A stretch of DNA of 64,000 nt from Alkalihalobacillus pseudalcaliphilus. Lineage in GTDB: Bacteria > Bacillota > Bacilli > Bacillales > Bacillaceae_D. Each line of letters starts with the position of its first letter. Positions within the stretch are counted from its first letter, which is position 1. A program made the position numbers and the translations under genes. Location: NCBI GenBank assembly GCA_001038565.1, contig LFJO01000005.1, positions 706,427 through 770,426 on the forward strand, read 5' to 3'. Below are positions 43,981 to 53,642 of the stretch, piece after piece. Below the pieces are notes generated by a model. That model made no database searches. It had not been told where the DNA came from and worked only from the letters and a program-made list of their open reading frames with translations.

Positions 43981-45225
43981 TTATTTAATTTGACCATTTC
44001 CTAACACTTTATATTTTGTTGAAGTTAAAGCTTCTAAACCCATAGGACCTCGGGCATGTAATTTTTGTGTACTTATACCAATTTCTGCTCCAAATCCAAA
44101 TTCAAAACCATCGGTAAACCGAGTAGAAGCATTGTGATAAACAGCAGCAGCATCTACTTGATTTAAAAAGGCCTCTACACTTGTTGCGTCTTCACTAACA
44201 ATTGCTTCGGAATGTTTAGTTCCGTACTTATCAATATGTTGAATGGCTTCATTGAGGTTGTTGACAACTTTTAGGGCTACTTTATAGTCTAAGTATTCAT
44301 CTACCCAGTCATGTTCATTCGCTTTGTTAACATGAGGATACTCCCATAATGTAAACTCATCCGTAAATATCTCGACTTTTTTGTCAGTTAGTTCTTGAAT
44401 CATTGTGGCAAGATGTTGTTTGGCCCAACTTTGGTGAACGAGAATAGTTTCTGCTGCATTACAGACAGAAGGCCTTTGAGTTTTGGCATTGATGGCAATG
44501 GATAGGGCCATCTCTTTATTGGCTGATGCATCAATATAAATATGGCAGTTTCCGACACCTGTTTCTAAGACGGGGATGGTGGCATTCTTTACAACAGTCT
44601 GAATTAACCCTGAACCACCTCTTGGAATTAAAACATCAATATATTCATTTAATTGAAAGAGCTCACTAGCTGTTTCTCTACTTGTATCTTCTAGAAGCTG
44701 GATCGCTTCAATAGGATAATCTACTTTCTCTAGAGCACGACCAAGGAATTTGACAATGGCTTTATTGGAATATAAAGCAGAAGAACTACCACGTAATAAA
44801 ACAGCATTCCCTGTTTTAAGGCAGAGACTTGATGCATCAACAGTTACATTAGGGCGTGCCTCGTAAACCATTCCGATAACACCTAAAGGTACTCTAATTT
44901 TTTCGATTTGTAATCCATTCGGTCTTGTTCTCGTTTCTAAAATGTCTCCAATTGGGTCATTGAGACTTGCTACTTGTTCAATTCCTTCCGCCATGGCAAT
45001 GATTCTTTGTTCGTTGAGAGCAAGTCTGTCAATGAGGCTTTCTGATAGGCCGTTTTTTCTCCCTGCTTCTTGATCTCTTTTGTTTTCGGTTAATATTTCA
45101 TTCTTATTTTCGATGAGTTGTTTGGCCATTGCGAGTAAGGCTTTGTTTTTTTGTTCGGTTGTTTTTAATGCAAGCTGTTTTGTTATTTGTTTGGCTGTTG
45201 CTGCTTTTTGTAGCAATTCGCTCAT
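43981..45225 (-). CDS. proA: Gamma-glutamyl phosphate reductase
   Basis: Second step of proline synthesis, NADPH-dependent reduction of glutamyl-5-phosphate. 414 residues of the aldehyde dehydrogenase fold; the catalytic cysteine lies in KTQRPSVCNAAET. The start is 45225 behind AAGGAGAG; the frame to 45255 is unneeded. A 167-bp spacer with a dispersed repeat separates it from proB. Confidence 0.95.
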   Translation of the reverse strand: MSELLQKAATAKQITKQLALKTTEQKNKALLAMAKQLIENKNEILTENKRDQEAGRKNGLSESLIDRLALNEQRIIAMAEGIEQVASLNDPIGDILETRTRPNGLQIEKIRVPLGVIGMVYEARPNVTVDASSLCLKTGNAVLLRGSSSALYSNKAIVKFLGRALEKVDYPIEAIQLLEDTSRETASELFQLNEYIDVLIPRGGSGLIQTVVKNATIPVLETGVGNCHIYIDASANKEMALSIAINAKTQRPSVCNAAETILVHQSWAKQHLATMIQELTDKKVEIFTDEFTLWEYPHVNKANEHDWVDEYLDYKVALKVVNNLNEAIQHIDKYGTKHSEAIVSEDATSVEAFLNQVDAAAVYHNASTRFTDGFEFGFGAEIGISTQKLHARGPMGLEALTSTKYKVLGNGQIK

Positions 45226-45244
45226 GGATATCTCTCCTTTTGGA

Positions 45245-45375
45245 TGAAAGTTCAATGGGTGGTGCTCAATTCTCTAAGTTAACATGACGTTTTGGTCTTT
45301 ATTATTGGTCCGTTTTTGAAAAACGAAAGCAACTTATCAGAGAATGAATTCATCTGAATGGTAGCTTCAAATCCT
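45245..45375. repeat. Dispersed repeat family B, copy 1, inside the proB-proA spacer
   Basis: Shares with 50998-51120 the ordered modules TGGTGCTCA, GTTAAC, TTTTGGTC, a TTTTT-AAAA hairpin next to CGAAAGCA, and CTTATCAGA followed by GAATGAATTCATCTGAAT. The last module is a near-palindrome. It lies in transcribed DNA between proB and proA. Confidence 0.7.
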
Positions 45376-45392
45376 CAGAATAAGAAATTATT

Positions 45393-46508
45393 TTACGGTT
45401 GGATGATGCGGACCCATTGATCGCGATGGATGACTTCTGGTTTGGTAATTTGTATTTGTTTTTTGGCTTCATGGCTTGTTAGACCTTTGATTTGTTCTAA
45501 TTCTATCGATGAAAATCTTGTTTTTCCTTTTCCGATTAGGTTGCTCTCTTCATCATACACATCAATTATCGCATCGCGGGTAAACGGTTGGTTGATCATA
45601 GTGACACCTGCTGGTAGTAAGCTTTTTCCTTGAAATAAAATAGCATAGGCAGCTCCAGCATCTATCGTAATTGCTCCGTTGCTTTTTGAGTGTAACGCAA
45701 TCCACTGTTTATGTGTAGGAATTGAGCGCTCAGCTTGGGGGCTTTCGAGATACGTGCCATCACCTTGATTCTGAATGATTTGGACTAGTTTATCTTCACC
45801 TGACCCTTTTCCAATAAAAACTTGAACTTGTAAAGAGAGGGCGACATCTGCTGCAAGTATTTTCGAACGCATACCTCCTGTCCCTACTTGGGAGTTACTT
45901 TCACCAGCTACTGCTAAAAGTTCTTCTGTAATTCTTTCTAGGCGATCATATTTTTTTGCATGTATGTCGATGTTGGGGTTTGCCGTATATAAGCCATTTA
46001 CATCAGTTAAGATACATAACGTATCAGCATGCATGAAACCACTGACGAGAGCTGAAAGCATATCATTGTCACCAAAGGTAAGCTCTTCAACAGACGTTGT
46101 ATCGTTTTCATTGATAATAGGAATTGCTCCTCGTTTTAAAAGCTCAGTCATCGTGGAATATGCATTTTTAAAGCGTTCTTCACTAGAAAAATCTTCTCTT
46201 GTTAGGAGAATCTGAGCAGCGACCATTTGTTCTTGTTGAAATTGCTCCATATAACCTTGCATTAATAAACCTTGCCCAACCGAGGCGGCAGCTTGCTTTT
46301 GAGCAATATTCGCGGGTCTGACCGGATAACCAAGTAGGGAGAAACCAGCAGCAACGGCACCTGAAGAAATTAAGATGACTTCATGACCCATTTTTTTGAG
46401 TTTGGCAATCGCTTTGACATGTTCATTTAATTTTTCGTAACTGAGAGAGCCGGACTTACTAGTCAGTGAGCTACTACCTATTTTGATGACAATTCGCTGT
46501 TTTTTCAT
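45393..46508 (-). CDS. proB: Glutamate 5-kinase with PUA domain
   Basis: First step of proline synthesis. 371 residues. The amino acid kinase domain (about 1-255) has VIKIGSSSLTSK, ISSGAVAAG and INENDTTS; a PUA domain (about 275-365) follows, as in the long ProB type. The start 46508 follows GAAGGAAT. It is the first gene after a proline T-box. Confidence 0.95.
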   Translation of the reverse strand: MKKQRIVIKIGSSSLTSKSGSLSYEKLNEHVKAIAKLKKMGHEVILISSGAVAAGFSLLGYPVRPANIAQKQAAASVGQGLLMQGYMEQFQQEQMVAAQILLTREDFSSEERFKNAYSTMTELLKRGAIPIINENDTTSVEELTFGDNDMLSALVSGFMHADTLCILTDVNGLYTANPNIDIHAKKYDRLERITEELLAVAGESNSQVGTGGMRSKILAADVALSLQVQVFIGKGSGEDKLVQIIQNQGDGTYLESPQAERSIPTHKQWIALHSKSNGAITIDAGAAYAILFQGKSLLPAGVTMINQPFTRDAIIDVYDEESNLIGKGKTRFSSIELEQIKGLTSHEAKKQIQITKPEVIHRDQWVRIIQP

Positions 46509-46551
46509 TTGTATTCCTTCTTTCCTGATAAAGCTCAAGTGGTTTTCGCAA

Positions 46552-46790
46552 ATAAAAAAACTCCCCCGTCCATAAAAGGACGGAAGAGCTATTCCGCGGT
46601 ACCACCTTGTTTGACAATTAATATTGTCCTCTCAAACCCGTATCGTGGGATGGACGGCTAGTATCTAGCTGCTCAAGGACAGGTTCAATTGGAGCAGTGG
46701 TCAAGGATCTTTCAGCCGGTGGATCCTATTCTCTAAAGACATGAAGCCAATTTACTATTTCCTCTCATAGCATCTCTATGATTTAATTAG
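46552..46790 (-). promoter_or_regulatory. T-box leader, proline-specific
   Basis: The minus strand has the antiterminator motif GGTGGTACCGCGG, followed by the terminator GTCC-TTTTAT-GGAC with G/A flanks and a T run. In Stem I the loop-E partners AGTA and GAA are seen, followed by CCT and then G, which reads as a Pro (CCU) specifier. Uncharged tRNA-Pro should stabilise the antiterminator and turn on proBA. Confidence 0.92.
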
Positions 46791-46821
46791 TAATGTGAAA
46801 GGTATTCGTTTAATTTTCTAT

Positions 46822-46851
46822 AGTATATAGTCATAAGGGAATTTACGTCAA
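46822..46851 (-). promoter_or_regulatory. Promoter of the proline T-box operon
   Basis: On the minus strand TTGACG, 18 bp, TATACT, about 30 bp before the T-box. Confidence 0.7.
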
Positions 46852-46909
46852 GACTTTAATGTGAAAAAGAGTTGTCCATTTTTTAACTTTTATTAATTAG
46901 GTGAGATGA

Positions 46910-47686
46910 ATGAAAAAAACAGTTTGGATTACTGGTTCAACAAGTGGATTAGGGAAAAGATTAACCTATCAACTTTTATCCGAAGGGCACCGTGTCGTAG
47001 CACTTGCAAGGAGTGAAACAAAACTTCAGCAATTAAAGCAAGCCGTTGCTCATTTACCGGGTGAAATGATAGGTATCGAAACTGATGTCACGGTGACAGA
47101 GCAAATAACGAAAGCCATGGAATATGGAATAAGGCATCAATTAGCTTTTGATGTCTTAATCAATAATGCAGGATTAGGTGTATTTGATTCCATTATCGAT
47201 GCAAAGTTATCAGATATGGAGGAGATGTTTGCTGTTAACGTGCTTGGCATGATGAAGGTGACGCAGGCCGTTTTACCTTATATGATAAACGTAGGTAAGG
47301 GTCATATCATTCAAATCGGCTCTCAAGCAGGCAAAATTGCGACGCCTAAGTCTAGCGGCTATGTGGCAAGTAAACATGCGGTCTTAGGTTTTTCTAATAG
47401 CTTACGAATGGAAGTGAAGGAACAGGGGATCCATGTAAGTGTTGTGAACCCAGGGCCAATTCGTACCGCATTTTTTGACAGAGCAGATAAAACAGGTACG
47501 TATGTTCAAAATGTGGGCAAACTGATGCTTGAGCCTGACGATGTCGCAAGAAGAATTATCAAATTAATGGATAAGCCAAAAAGAGAAGTGAATATGCCGG
47601 GCTGGATGGCGTTAGGCTCTAAGTTATATCAACTAATGCCCGCTATTGTAGAAAGAGTAGCGAAAAAACAGTTTATGAAAAAATAA
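46910..47686 (+). CDS. yqjQ: SDR family oxidoreductase (YqjQ-like)
   Basis: A 258-residue short-chain dehydrogenase. Cofactor motif TGSTSGLGKR, NNAG, catalytic Ser in IGSQAG and YVASK (Tyr, Lys). A C-terminal tail KREVNMPGWMALGSKLYQLM distinguishes the YqjQ subgroup. The substrate is unknown. It is divergent from the pro operon, as I recall for yqjQ near proI in B. subtilis. Confidence 0.85.
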   Translation: MKKTVWITGSTSGLGKRLTYQLLSEGHRVVALARSETKLQQLKQAVAHLPGEMIGIETDVTVTEQITKAMEYGIRHQLAFDVLINNAGLGVFDSIIDAKLSDMEEMFAVNVLGMMKVTQAVLPYMINVGKGHIIQIGSQAGKIATPKSSGYVASKHAVLGFSNSLRMEVKEQGIHVSVVNPGPIRTAFFDRADKTGTYVQNVGKLMLEPDDVARRIIKLMDKPKREVNMPGWMALGSKLYQLMPAIVERVAKKQFMKK

Positions 47687-47744
47687 ATGTGACGTGACTA
47701 AGGAGCAAAGATGTCAAAATAGCAACGATATAATCAAAGAAAAG

Positions 47745-47772
47745 AGGCACCTTTCAAATGAAAAGGTGCCTT
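47745..47772. terminator. Convergent terminator
   Basis: AGGCACCTTT pairs with AAAGGTGCCT with short loop, serving yqjQ and, weakly, yhgE. Confidence 0.85.
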
Positions 47773-47805
47773 GTTTGAAGTGAAAAAAGCTTTTTATCTA
47801 ATGAG

Positions 47806-50277
47806 TTAAGAGCTTTTTTCTTGTACGAATTGTCCATACTTGTTAAAAGTGAATTTATAAAATATGACAAGTAAAGCGATTGAGATAATGAATACACCAA
47901 GTAGAAATAAGATGCTTCTTCCTGCTAAGGCTGGAGATTCCATAAAAATAAACGAGCGGAATCCTAAGACTGAATAGGTCATTGGTAACCAACCGTGCAC
48001 ACTTTGAAGTGGTGATGCCAATAGTTCAACGGGAAAGCTTCCGCCACTTCCACCGAGTTGAATAATTAATAAGATGATCGCAACAAAGCGACCCGGATTA
48101 TCAAGAATGCTGACTAACATAAATACAAAAGTTACAAACACAAGTCCAGCAAGCAACGTAAAAAAGTAAAAGGAGAAAGGATGTGCGGCATCTAGTCCGA
48201 TAACAAAAAGCAAATATAAGCTAACGAGTGTGCTTTGGATCAACGATATCGTCCAGACAACGCCTAACTTACCCGAAAACCATTCAACCCAATTTTTGTG
48301 AGGACCTAATGGTGTTCGAAAAGGATATATAATGGATAAAGTCAAACCGCCTACAAATAAACCAATTGATAGAAAATAAGGACTTAATCCCTCGCCGTAG
48401 GAATAATTTTGTTCCTCGTGTTTACTTGTCGATTGAACGGGGTGCGAGGCCATTTCTTGCTGCTTGTCATTAGGGTCAACGCCTAGAACTCTATCCTCTA
48501 GTTTTTCCATATTCTTAGATAATGAACTTGCTCCTTCATAAAGTGAGTGTAAACCATCGGTTAAAGCTACAGAACCATCAAAGGCTTTAGAAAGGTTTTC
48601 TGCTAATAATTGTCCACCCTGTTTTAATTCGGATAAACCGTCGTTAAGTTGTGATAATCCAGTAAAAGCTTCATCTTTCATGGTTTGTAAGTTATCATAA
48701 GCTTTCGTCATTTCGGTAAAAGTTGAATCGAGCTCAGATAACTGTGAAAAAAGATCATTCTCAAACTCGGTTAGTCGAGAGGCTACTTCATCGAATGCAA
48801 GATCATCTAAGAGAACACTTTGAAATTGCGTTTCAATTTTATCAACAGCGTTTTGTAACTGCTTAAGGACGTCAATTGAATCTATTAAAATAGTATGGAT
48901 AGAGGAATGGCTAGTAAGTAACTCATTTTGATTCTCTTGTAATGAGTTCAATAGCTTTTCTAGTAAGTCAGTTTGATCATTATTTTGCTCCTCCAAATCG
49001 TCGATGACTTGCTGCCATTCCGAAATAATGGTCGTATTTGCTTCTATACCTTGAGAAAGTTGATGGTCTATCTGTTCATACCATTCAACAAGTGATTCAT
49101 TTTCGCGCCAATTAGGGTCATGATTTTCCATAATTGCTTCAAATTGTTCGAAATGCTCTTTGATCAATACGAATTCACTATTAAGCTCTTTTAAATCCTC
49201 GATCAATTTTTCTAGTTGCTCATGCGCAGTCACTTCGTCATTGTTCAAATCCTGCAGTGTTGATTCGAGCTCTTCGATCAGGCTCTCATAAATATTAGAA
49301 GAACTTGATAGACTTTCTTCCAAGTCTTCTAGTTGCATGACGATTTGACCTAACCGTTTAGACAGTTCATTAAATTCTGTTGTACTTGAAGTGATTTGTT
49401 CCGCTACATCAGTAAGAAAATCCTCGATTTGCTGAAGTTCTTGAGCTTGGCCCGAAAAGGCGTTATTTTCTAACTGGTTCATGATTTGCTGATTTTTACT
49501 TTGATAAAGCTCAATTTGTTGGGGAATGCTCTGCATAACATCTGAGTTATGGATATCGTCATAAAGTATCGTGGCCTCTTGTTGAATTTCCCCTACAGCA
49601 CTCGTCACTTCTTCGAGACCGTTACTGAGTTCAATAGAACCTTCACTCAGCACCTCTAAGGCGTCTTTAAGATTCGTCATATTATTATGGGCACGCTCTG
49701 AGCCTTCCATCACATCATCTGTACCTTGATTAAGCGAAATGATAGCCTCACCTAATTGACTAAAGGCATCATTAGCAATTTTGATATAAGCCAGTGTTAG
49801 TGCACGTGAAAGCTCTTCTTCCATAGTGGAAATGGCTGTGTTAGCAATTTGTGAGGAAACAAAATTATAATCTTCATTCACTTCATAATAAATAGAAGGT
49901 GTTTGAGGATCTGTCTGTTGGATCGACATAATATTTTCAGAAAAATGCTCTGGTATTTCAACATAAAAATAATAATCAAATTTCTTAAGCCCAGTTTCTG
50001 CCTCTTCTCTAGAAACAAAGTCGAAGTCAAAGGCGGGATCTTTTTTTAATTCCTGTATAAAATCATCACCTGCATTTATATGTTCTTCTTCAATTTGTGC
50101 CCCTATGTCTTCATTGACCACAGCTACCGGAAGTTCTTCAATAGCGTCATATGGGTCCCAAAAAAAGCTAATTAATAAGCCACCATATAGTAATGGCATG
50201 ATAGCAATACCTAATAAGGCGATGAATAGTTTTTTGTTTTTCCAAATTCCTTTTAATTCGTTGATATAGCCGGTCAT
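47806..50277 (-). CDS. yhgE: YhgE/Pip domain membrane protein
   Basis: An 823-residue membrane protein. One membrane segment near residues 17-38 is followed by AVVNEDIGA, typical of YhgE/Pip, a long extracytoplasmic coiled-coil region (about 60-620, rich in Glu, Gln and Leu heptads), and five to six C-terminal membrane segments. Relatives include phage-infection protein Pip of Lactococcus and type-VII-secretion EsaA. The role in Bacillus is not known. It lies after a TetR gene that probably controls it. Confidence 0.9.
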   Translation of the reverse strand: MTGYINELKGIWKNKKLFIALLGIAIMPLLYGGLLISFFWDPYDAIEELPVAVVNEDIGAQIEEEHINAGDDFIQELKKDPAFDFDFVSREEAETGLKKFDYYFYVEIPEHFSENIMSIQQTDPQTPSIYYEVNEDYNFVSSQIANTAISTMEEELSRALTLAYIKIANDAFSQLGEAIISLNQGTDDVMEGSERAHNNMTNLKDALEVLSEGSIELSNGLEEVTSAVGEIQQEATILYDDIHNSDVMQSIPQQIELYQSKNQQIMNQLENNAFSGQAQELQQIEDFLTDVAEQITSSTTEFNELSKRLGQIVMQLEDLEESLSSSSNIYESLIEELESTLQDLNNDEVTAHEQLEKLIEDLKELNSEFVLIKEHFEQFEAIMENHDPNWRENESLVEWYEQIDHQLSQGIEANTTIISEWQQVIDDLEEQNNDQTDLLEKLLNSLQENQNELLTSHSSIHTILIDSIDVLKQLQNAVDKIETQFQSVLLDDLAFDEVASRLTEFENDLFSQLSELDSTFTEMTKAYDNLQTMKDEAFTGLSQLNDGLSELKQGGQLLAENLSKAFDGSVALTDGLHSLYEGASSLSKNMEKLEDRVLGVDPNDKQQEMASHPVQSTSKHEEQNYSYGEGLSPYFLSIGLFVGGLTLSIIYPFRTPLGPHKNWVEWFSGKLGVVWTISLIQSTLVSLYLLFVIGLDAAHPFSFYFFTLLAGLVFVTFVFMLVSILDNPGRFVAIILLIIQLGGSGGSFPVELLASPLQSVHGWLPMTYSVLGFRSFIFMESPALAGRSILFLLGVFIISIALLVIFYKFTFNKYGQFVQEKSS

Positions 50278-50369
50278 GATTCACCTCAAAAAACAATTTG
50301 ATTGATTCGATATAGTTCTATAATAAAAAAAGTGCTATGAATGATTAAATTCGTCAATTGTAGATTTAC

Positions 50370-50945
50370 CTATTTAATCTCGAATGTGTGGATAAAATGT
50401 GATTTGAAGATCGTGATTATCTCTTCTTGTTGAAGTGGTTCATACTGTTCTTCATAATCACTTACAAGCATCATGTATGTTTTATACATGAGGTAAGCTG
50501 TGACGTGTCTGTGCGGTGATACGATTTTTTTGCGTTGCTCGGCTTGTTGTAAGTAATGATCAATAAGTCGAACGATGACTTGGTCAAATTCTTTTAATGC
50601 TCTTTTGGAACTCTCTGATGCGAAGTAGGTCATTTCATCCTGTAATTTGACGAGTAATTGATGCTGTTCGCGAAATAAGAGGAGCTCTTTTAAGGCCATA
50701 CTAATATTTTCAATAAGGTCTTTTCCTTCAGAAATCGAGCGGTGAAAGATATCTTGAACTTCATTTAATAAATCGTGTAAGACTTCATTAAATAGGTCAT
50801 CTTTGTTTTTAAAAGTTGTATAAATCGTTCCTTTTCCGACATTGGCGATTTTGGCAATTTGGTCAATAGTTGTTGCTTTGTACCCGTATTTTGAAAATGC
50901 TTCTTTAGCAGCAGTTAAGATGGTCTCTTTTTTATTCTTTAACAT
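50370..50945 (-). CDS. yhgD: TetR family regulator (YhgD-like)
   Basis: A 191-residue repressor. The N-terminal helix-turn-helix is AFSKYGYKATTIDQIAKIAN VGKGTIYTTFKNKDDL in pattern, and the remainder is a helical ligand-binding domain. It immediately precedes yhgE, as in B. subtilis yhgD-yhgE, so it likely regulates that operon. The 5' region (50946-51000) should hold its operator. Confidence 0.88.
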   Translation of the reverse strand: MLKNKKETILTAAKEAFSKYGYKATTIDQIAKIANVGKGTIYTTFKNKDDLFNEVLHDLLNEVQDIFHRSISEGKDLIENISMALKELLLFREQHQLLVKLQDEMTYFASESSKRALKEFDQVIVRLIDHYLQQAEQRKKIVSPHRHVTAYLMYKTYMMLVSDYEEQYEPLQQEEIITIFKSHFIHTFEIK

Positions 50946-50997
50946 GGTTTACCTCTCTTTTTGTTGAAATGATTCTACTTTTGCTGAGTTTTCTGAA

Positions 50998-51120
50998 TGA
51001 AAGTTAGAGCTGGTGCTCACAATAGTTAACTCCTTGGTTTTAGTTTTTGGTCGGTTTTTAAAAATCGAAAGCACCTTATCAGATGAATGAATTCATCTGA
51101 ATTGTGTTTCGATTTTCAAA
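50998..51120. repeat. Dispersed repeat family B, copy 2
   Basis: Homologous by eye to 45245-45375, including CTTATCAGATGAATGAATTC and the overlapping near-palindrome centred on GAATTC. Located between yhgD and asnO. Confidence 0.7.
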
Positions 51121-51139
51121 ACTTCACGCAGTTGCGTGT

Positions 51140-51220
51140 TAACAGTTTAAGAAGTCTTACTGTAGGCAGGGTGGCAGCATGATTTTTGGTTGCTACAGTA
51201 AAGCTTAGTACATGAGATTT
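51140..51220. repeat. Dispersed intergenic repeat family A, copy 3
   Basis: GGCAGGGTGGCAGCATGATT with TTTGGTTGCTACAGTAAA matches 13780-13825. It has inverted ends CTTACTGTAG and CTACAGTAAA. A hairpin AAAAATGAC/GTCATTT lies near 51245-51275. No gene is seen between 50946 and 51483. Confidence 0.6.
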
Positions 51221-51483
51221 AGGATAACCTTATCAAGAAACTCAAAAATGACTATTTGACTAATTTGGTCATTTCTATTTTAGGTTGATTCGTTTAAGAC
51301 ATCAATCAATAGGATGTAAAAAAATATGATATTTTATGTGATTGGTTTATTCGCATAAACACGTCAAATTGAAACGTTTTTAGAACAAAGGACGACAATT
51401 GTGAATAAGATAAATGGTGAGTAGCCCATAACGAGGGTAGAGGAGAACACAGAATAAATTCCCAACAAAGGGGCTGATAATAG

Positions 51484-53331
51484 ATGTGTGGCATTACCGG
51501 ATGGATTGATTGGAAAGTGGATATGAAAAAGGAAAAGGATCAAGTATTAAAAATGGCTACGACATTAAATCGTCGCGGTCCAGATGATTTAAATGTTTGG
51601 GTAAGTGACCATGTTGGTTTCGGTCATGCACGACTTGTTGTTGTTGATCCAGAAGGTGGAAAACAACCTATGTGTCGTGTAGTTAATCATAAAGAATATA
51701 CAATTGTTTATAACGGAGAGTTATACAATACTGAAGATATTCGAACTGAGTTGCTACGAGCAGGGCATACCTTTTTGGGGCACTCTGACACCGAGGTTTT
51801 ATTAAAATCCTATATTGAATGGGGTTATCAATGTTTAGAGAAACTCAATGGTATTTTTGCATTTGCGATTTGGAATGAACAGGATCAAAGTTTGTTCATG
51901 GCACGTGATCGTTTAGGTGTGAAGCCTTTATTTTATACGGTAGACCATGGTCGGTTACTTTTTGCGTCTGAACTAAAAGCGTTACTCGCTCATCGGGACG
52001 TTGATCCGATTGTTGAGCGCGATGGGTTAGCAGAAATTATTGGTTTAGGTCCTTCACGAACACCTGGACATGGAATATATAAAAATGTTAACGAATTAAG
52101 GCCAGCTCATATGCTTATTTATGATCGCAATGGAGCGAAAATAAGTAGATATTGGACATTAAAAGGGAAAGTCCATACAGAATCGACCGAAGAAACGGCA
52201 AATCATATTCAAGTATTATTAAAAGATATCGTTAAGAGGCAGCTTTTTGCTGATGTGCCAGTAGGCATGTTTTTATCAGGCGGTGTTGATTCGAGTGCTC
52301 TGACAGCACTCGCAGCCAAAATTTATGAAGAAGAGGGTAAGGGTTCTATTCGAAGTTACTCGATTGATTATGAAGAAAACGATAAATACTTTAAAGCGAG
52401 TGATTTCCAACCTAATTCGGATGCACCTTGGATTAAGTTAATATCAAAAGCATTAAAAACAGATCATTATAATGCGGTCATTGATATGGAAGAGCTGGCA
52501 GGATTGCTTGAAGAAGCTACCGAAGTTCGGGATTTACCAGGTATGGCAGATATCGACTCTTCTTTATTATGGTTTTGTAAGGAAATCAAAAATGATGTAA
52601 CGGTAGGGTTGTCAGGCGAATGTGCGGATGAAATTTTTGGTGGATATCCGTGGTTCCATCGTGAAGATTTATTCAATTTGGATTTTTTCCCTTGGATGAG
52701 AGCGATTGATGAACGTGAAGCTTTGTTAAATGATACGTGGAAAAAGAAATTAGACTTAAAAAATTACGTCTATCAAAGCTATAAAGCGACGATAAAGGAG
52801 ACGCCAAAATTCCATAAAGATAATGAGATAGAGGCGAGAAGAAGGGAAATCTCCTATCTAAATATCATTTGGTTTATGACCAATTTATTAGATCGTAAAG
52901 ACCGAATGAGTATGGGAGCAAGTCTTGAAGTTCGTGTTCCTTTCTCCGATCACCGCTTAGTTGAGTATGTTTGGAATATCCCGTGGGAAATGAAACAGCT
53001 TGATGGGAGAGAGAAGGGAATTTTAAGAAAAGCACTTGAAGGAATTTTACCTAATGAAATTCTCTATCGTAAAAAAAGTCCGTACCCGAAAACACATCAC
53101 CCTCTTTACACACAAATTGTCCAAACAAAAATAGAGAGAATTTTAAAGGAAAAAGATGGTCCGTTGTTTGAATTTATTAATAAAGATCGGTTAGCGGAGG
53201 TTGCTAAAACAGGTGGTTTACCTGCAGGAAAGCCATATTTTGGTCAACTGATGGCAGGCCCGCAGCTACTGGCTCATTTTGTCCAAATGGATCATTGGTT
53301 GAAGAAATATCAGGTAAAGATTGAAGGGTAA
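51484..53331 (+). CDS. asnO: Asparagine synthase (glutamine-hydrolysing)
   Basis: Makes asparagine from aspartate with glutamine nitrogen. 615 residues. The N-terminal class II glutaminase has Cys2 (MCGITGW), NRRGPDD and NGELYN; the synthetase domain has the pyrophosphate loop LSGGVDSSALTALAAK. The opening MCGITGWIDWK fits AsnO (YisO) of B. subtilis, a sporulation-linked enzyme, better than AsnB (MCGFVG). The assignment to AsnO is from memory. AAGGGG precedes the ATG. Confidence 0.9.
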   Translation: MCGITGWIDWKVDMKKEKDQVLKMATTLNRRGPDDLNVWVSDHVGFGHARLVVVDPEGGKQPMCRVVNHKEYTIVYNGELYNTEDIRTELLRAGHTFLGHSDTEVLLKSYIEWGYQCLEKLNGIFAFAIWNEQDQSLFMARDRLGVKPLFYTVDHGRLLFASELKALLAHRDVDPIVERDGLAEIIGLGPSRTPGHGIYKNVNELRPAHMLIYDRNGAKISRYWTLKGKVHTESTEETANHIQVLLKDIVKRQLFADVPVGMFLSGGVDSSALTALAAKIYEEEGKGSIRSYSIDYEENDKYFKASDFQPNSDAPWIKLISKALKTDHYNAVIDMEELAGLLEEATEVRDLPGMADIDSSLLWFCKEIKNDVTVGLSGECADEIFGGYPWFHREDLFNLDFFPWMRAIDEREALLNDTWKKKLDLKNYVYQSYKATIKETPKFHKDNEIEARRREISYLNIIWFMTNLLDRKDRMSMGASLEVRVPFSDHRLVEYVWNIPWEMKQLDGREKGILRKALEGILPNEILYRKKSPYPKTHHPLYTQIVQTKIERILKEKDGPLFEFINKDRLAEVAKTGGLPAGKPYFGQLMAGPQLLAHFVQMDHWLKKYQVKIEG

Positions 53332-53377
53332 GTGCCACTTACGAATAAGTAAAGGGGTTAAATCGCATCGATTAAAG

Positions 53378-53413
53378 CTAAAAACCGTTTCTTACAAGAG
53401 GCGGTTTTTTTGC
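53378..53413 (+). terminator. Terminator of asnO
   Basis: AAAAACCGTTTCTT pairs with AGAGGCGGTTTTT with wobble pairs, followed by T. The rest of the gap to 53642 holds no supported gene. Confidence 0.85.
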
Positions 53414-53642
53414 TATAATTTTTGATGTAAAGAATATATTGGTGAATGGAGATTAGGCAATAAGTATCTCTATTGGATATTATCATGTTGATAATAGTAT
53501 GATGGTTAATAGTAAGAGGTTTCGATTTCTAGAAGATGGAGAATGGCTTTATTTTTGAAAGGAAACGTAACGAGCTGGATATGAACTACTATAGGGAATA
53601 TTAGTGACAGAAATCACTAAGGTGTAAAGTAGGAGGTAGATA

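Noticed and set aside
53482-53558. A short open frame ending RFRFLEDGEWLYF before the SDR gene
   Set aside because: It looks protein-like but has no normal start codon with ribosome site; too short to call.
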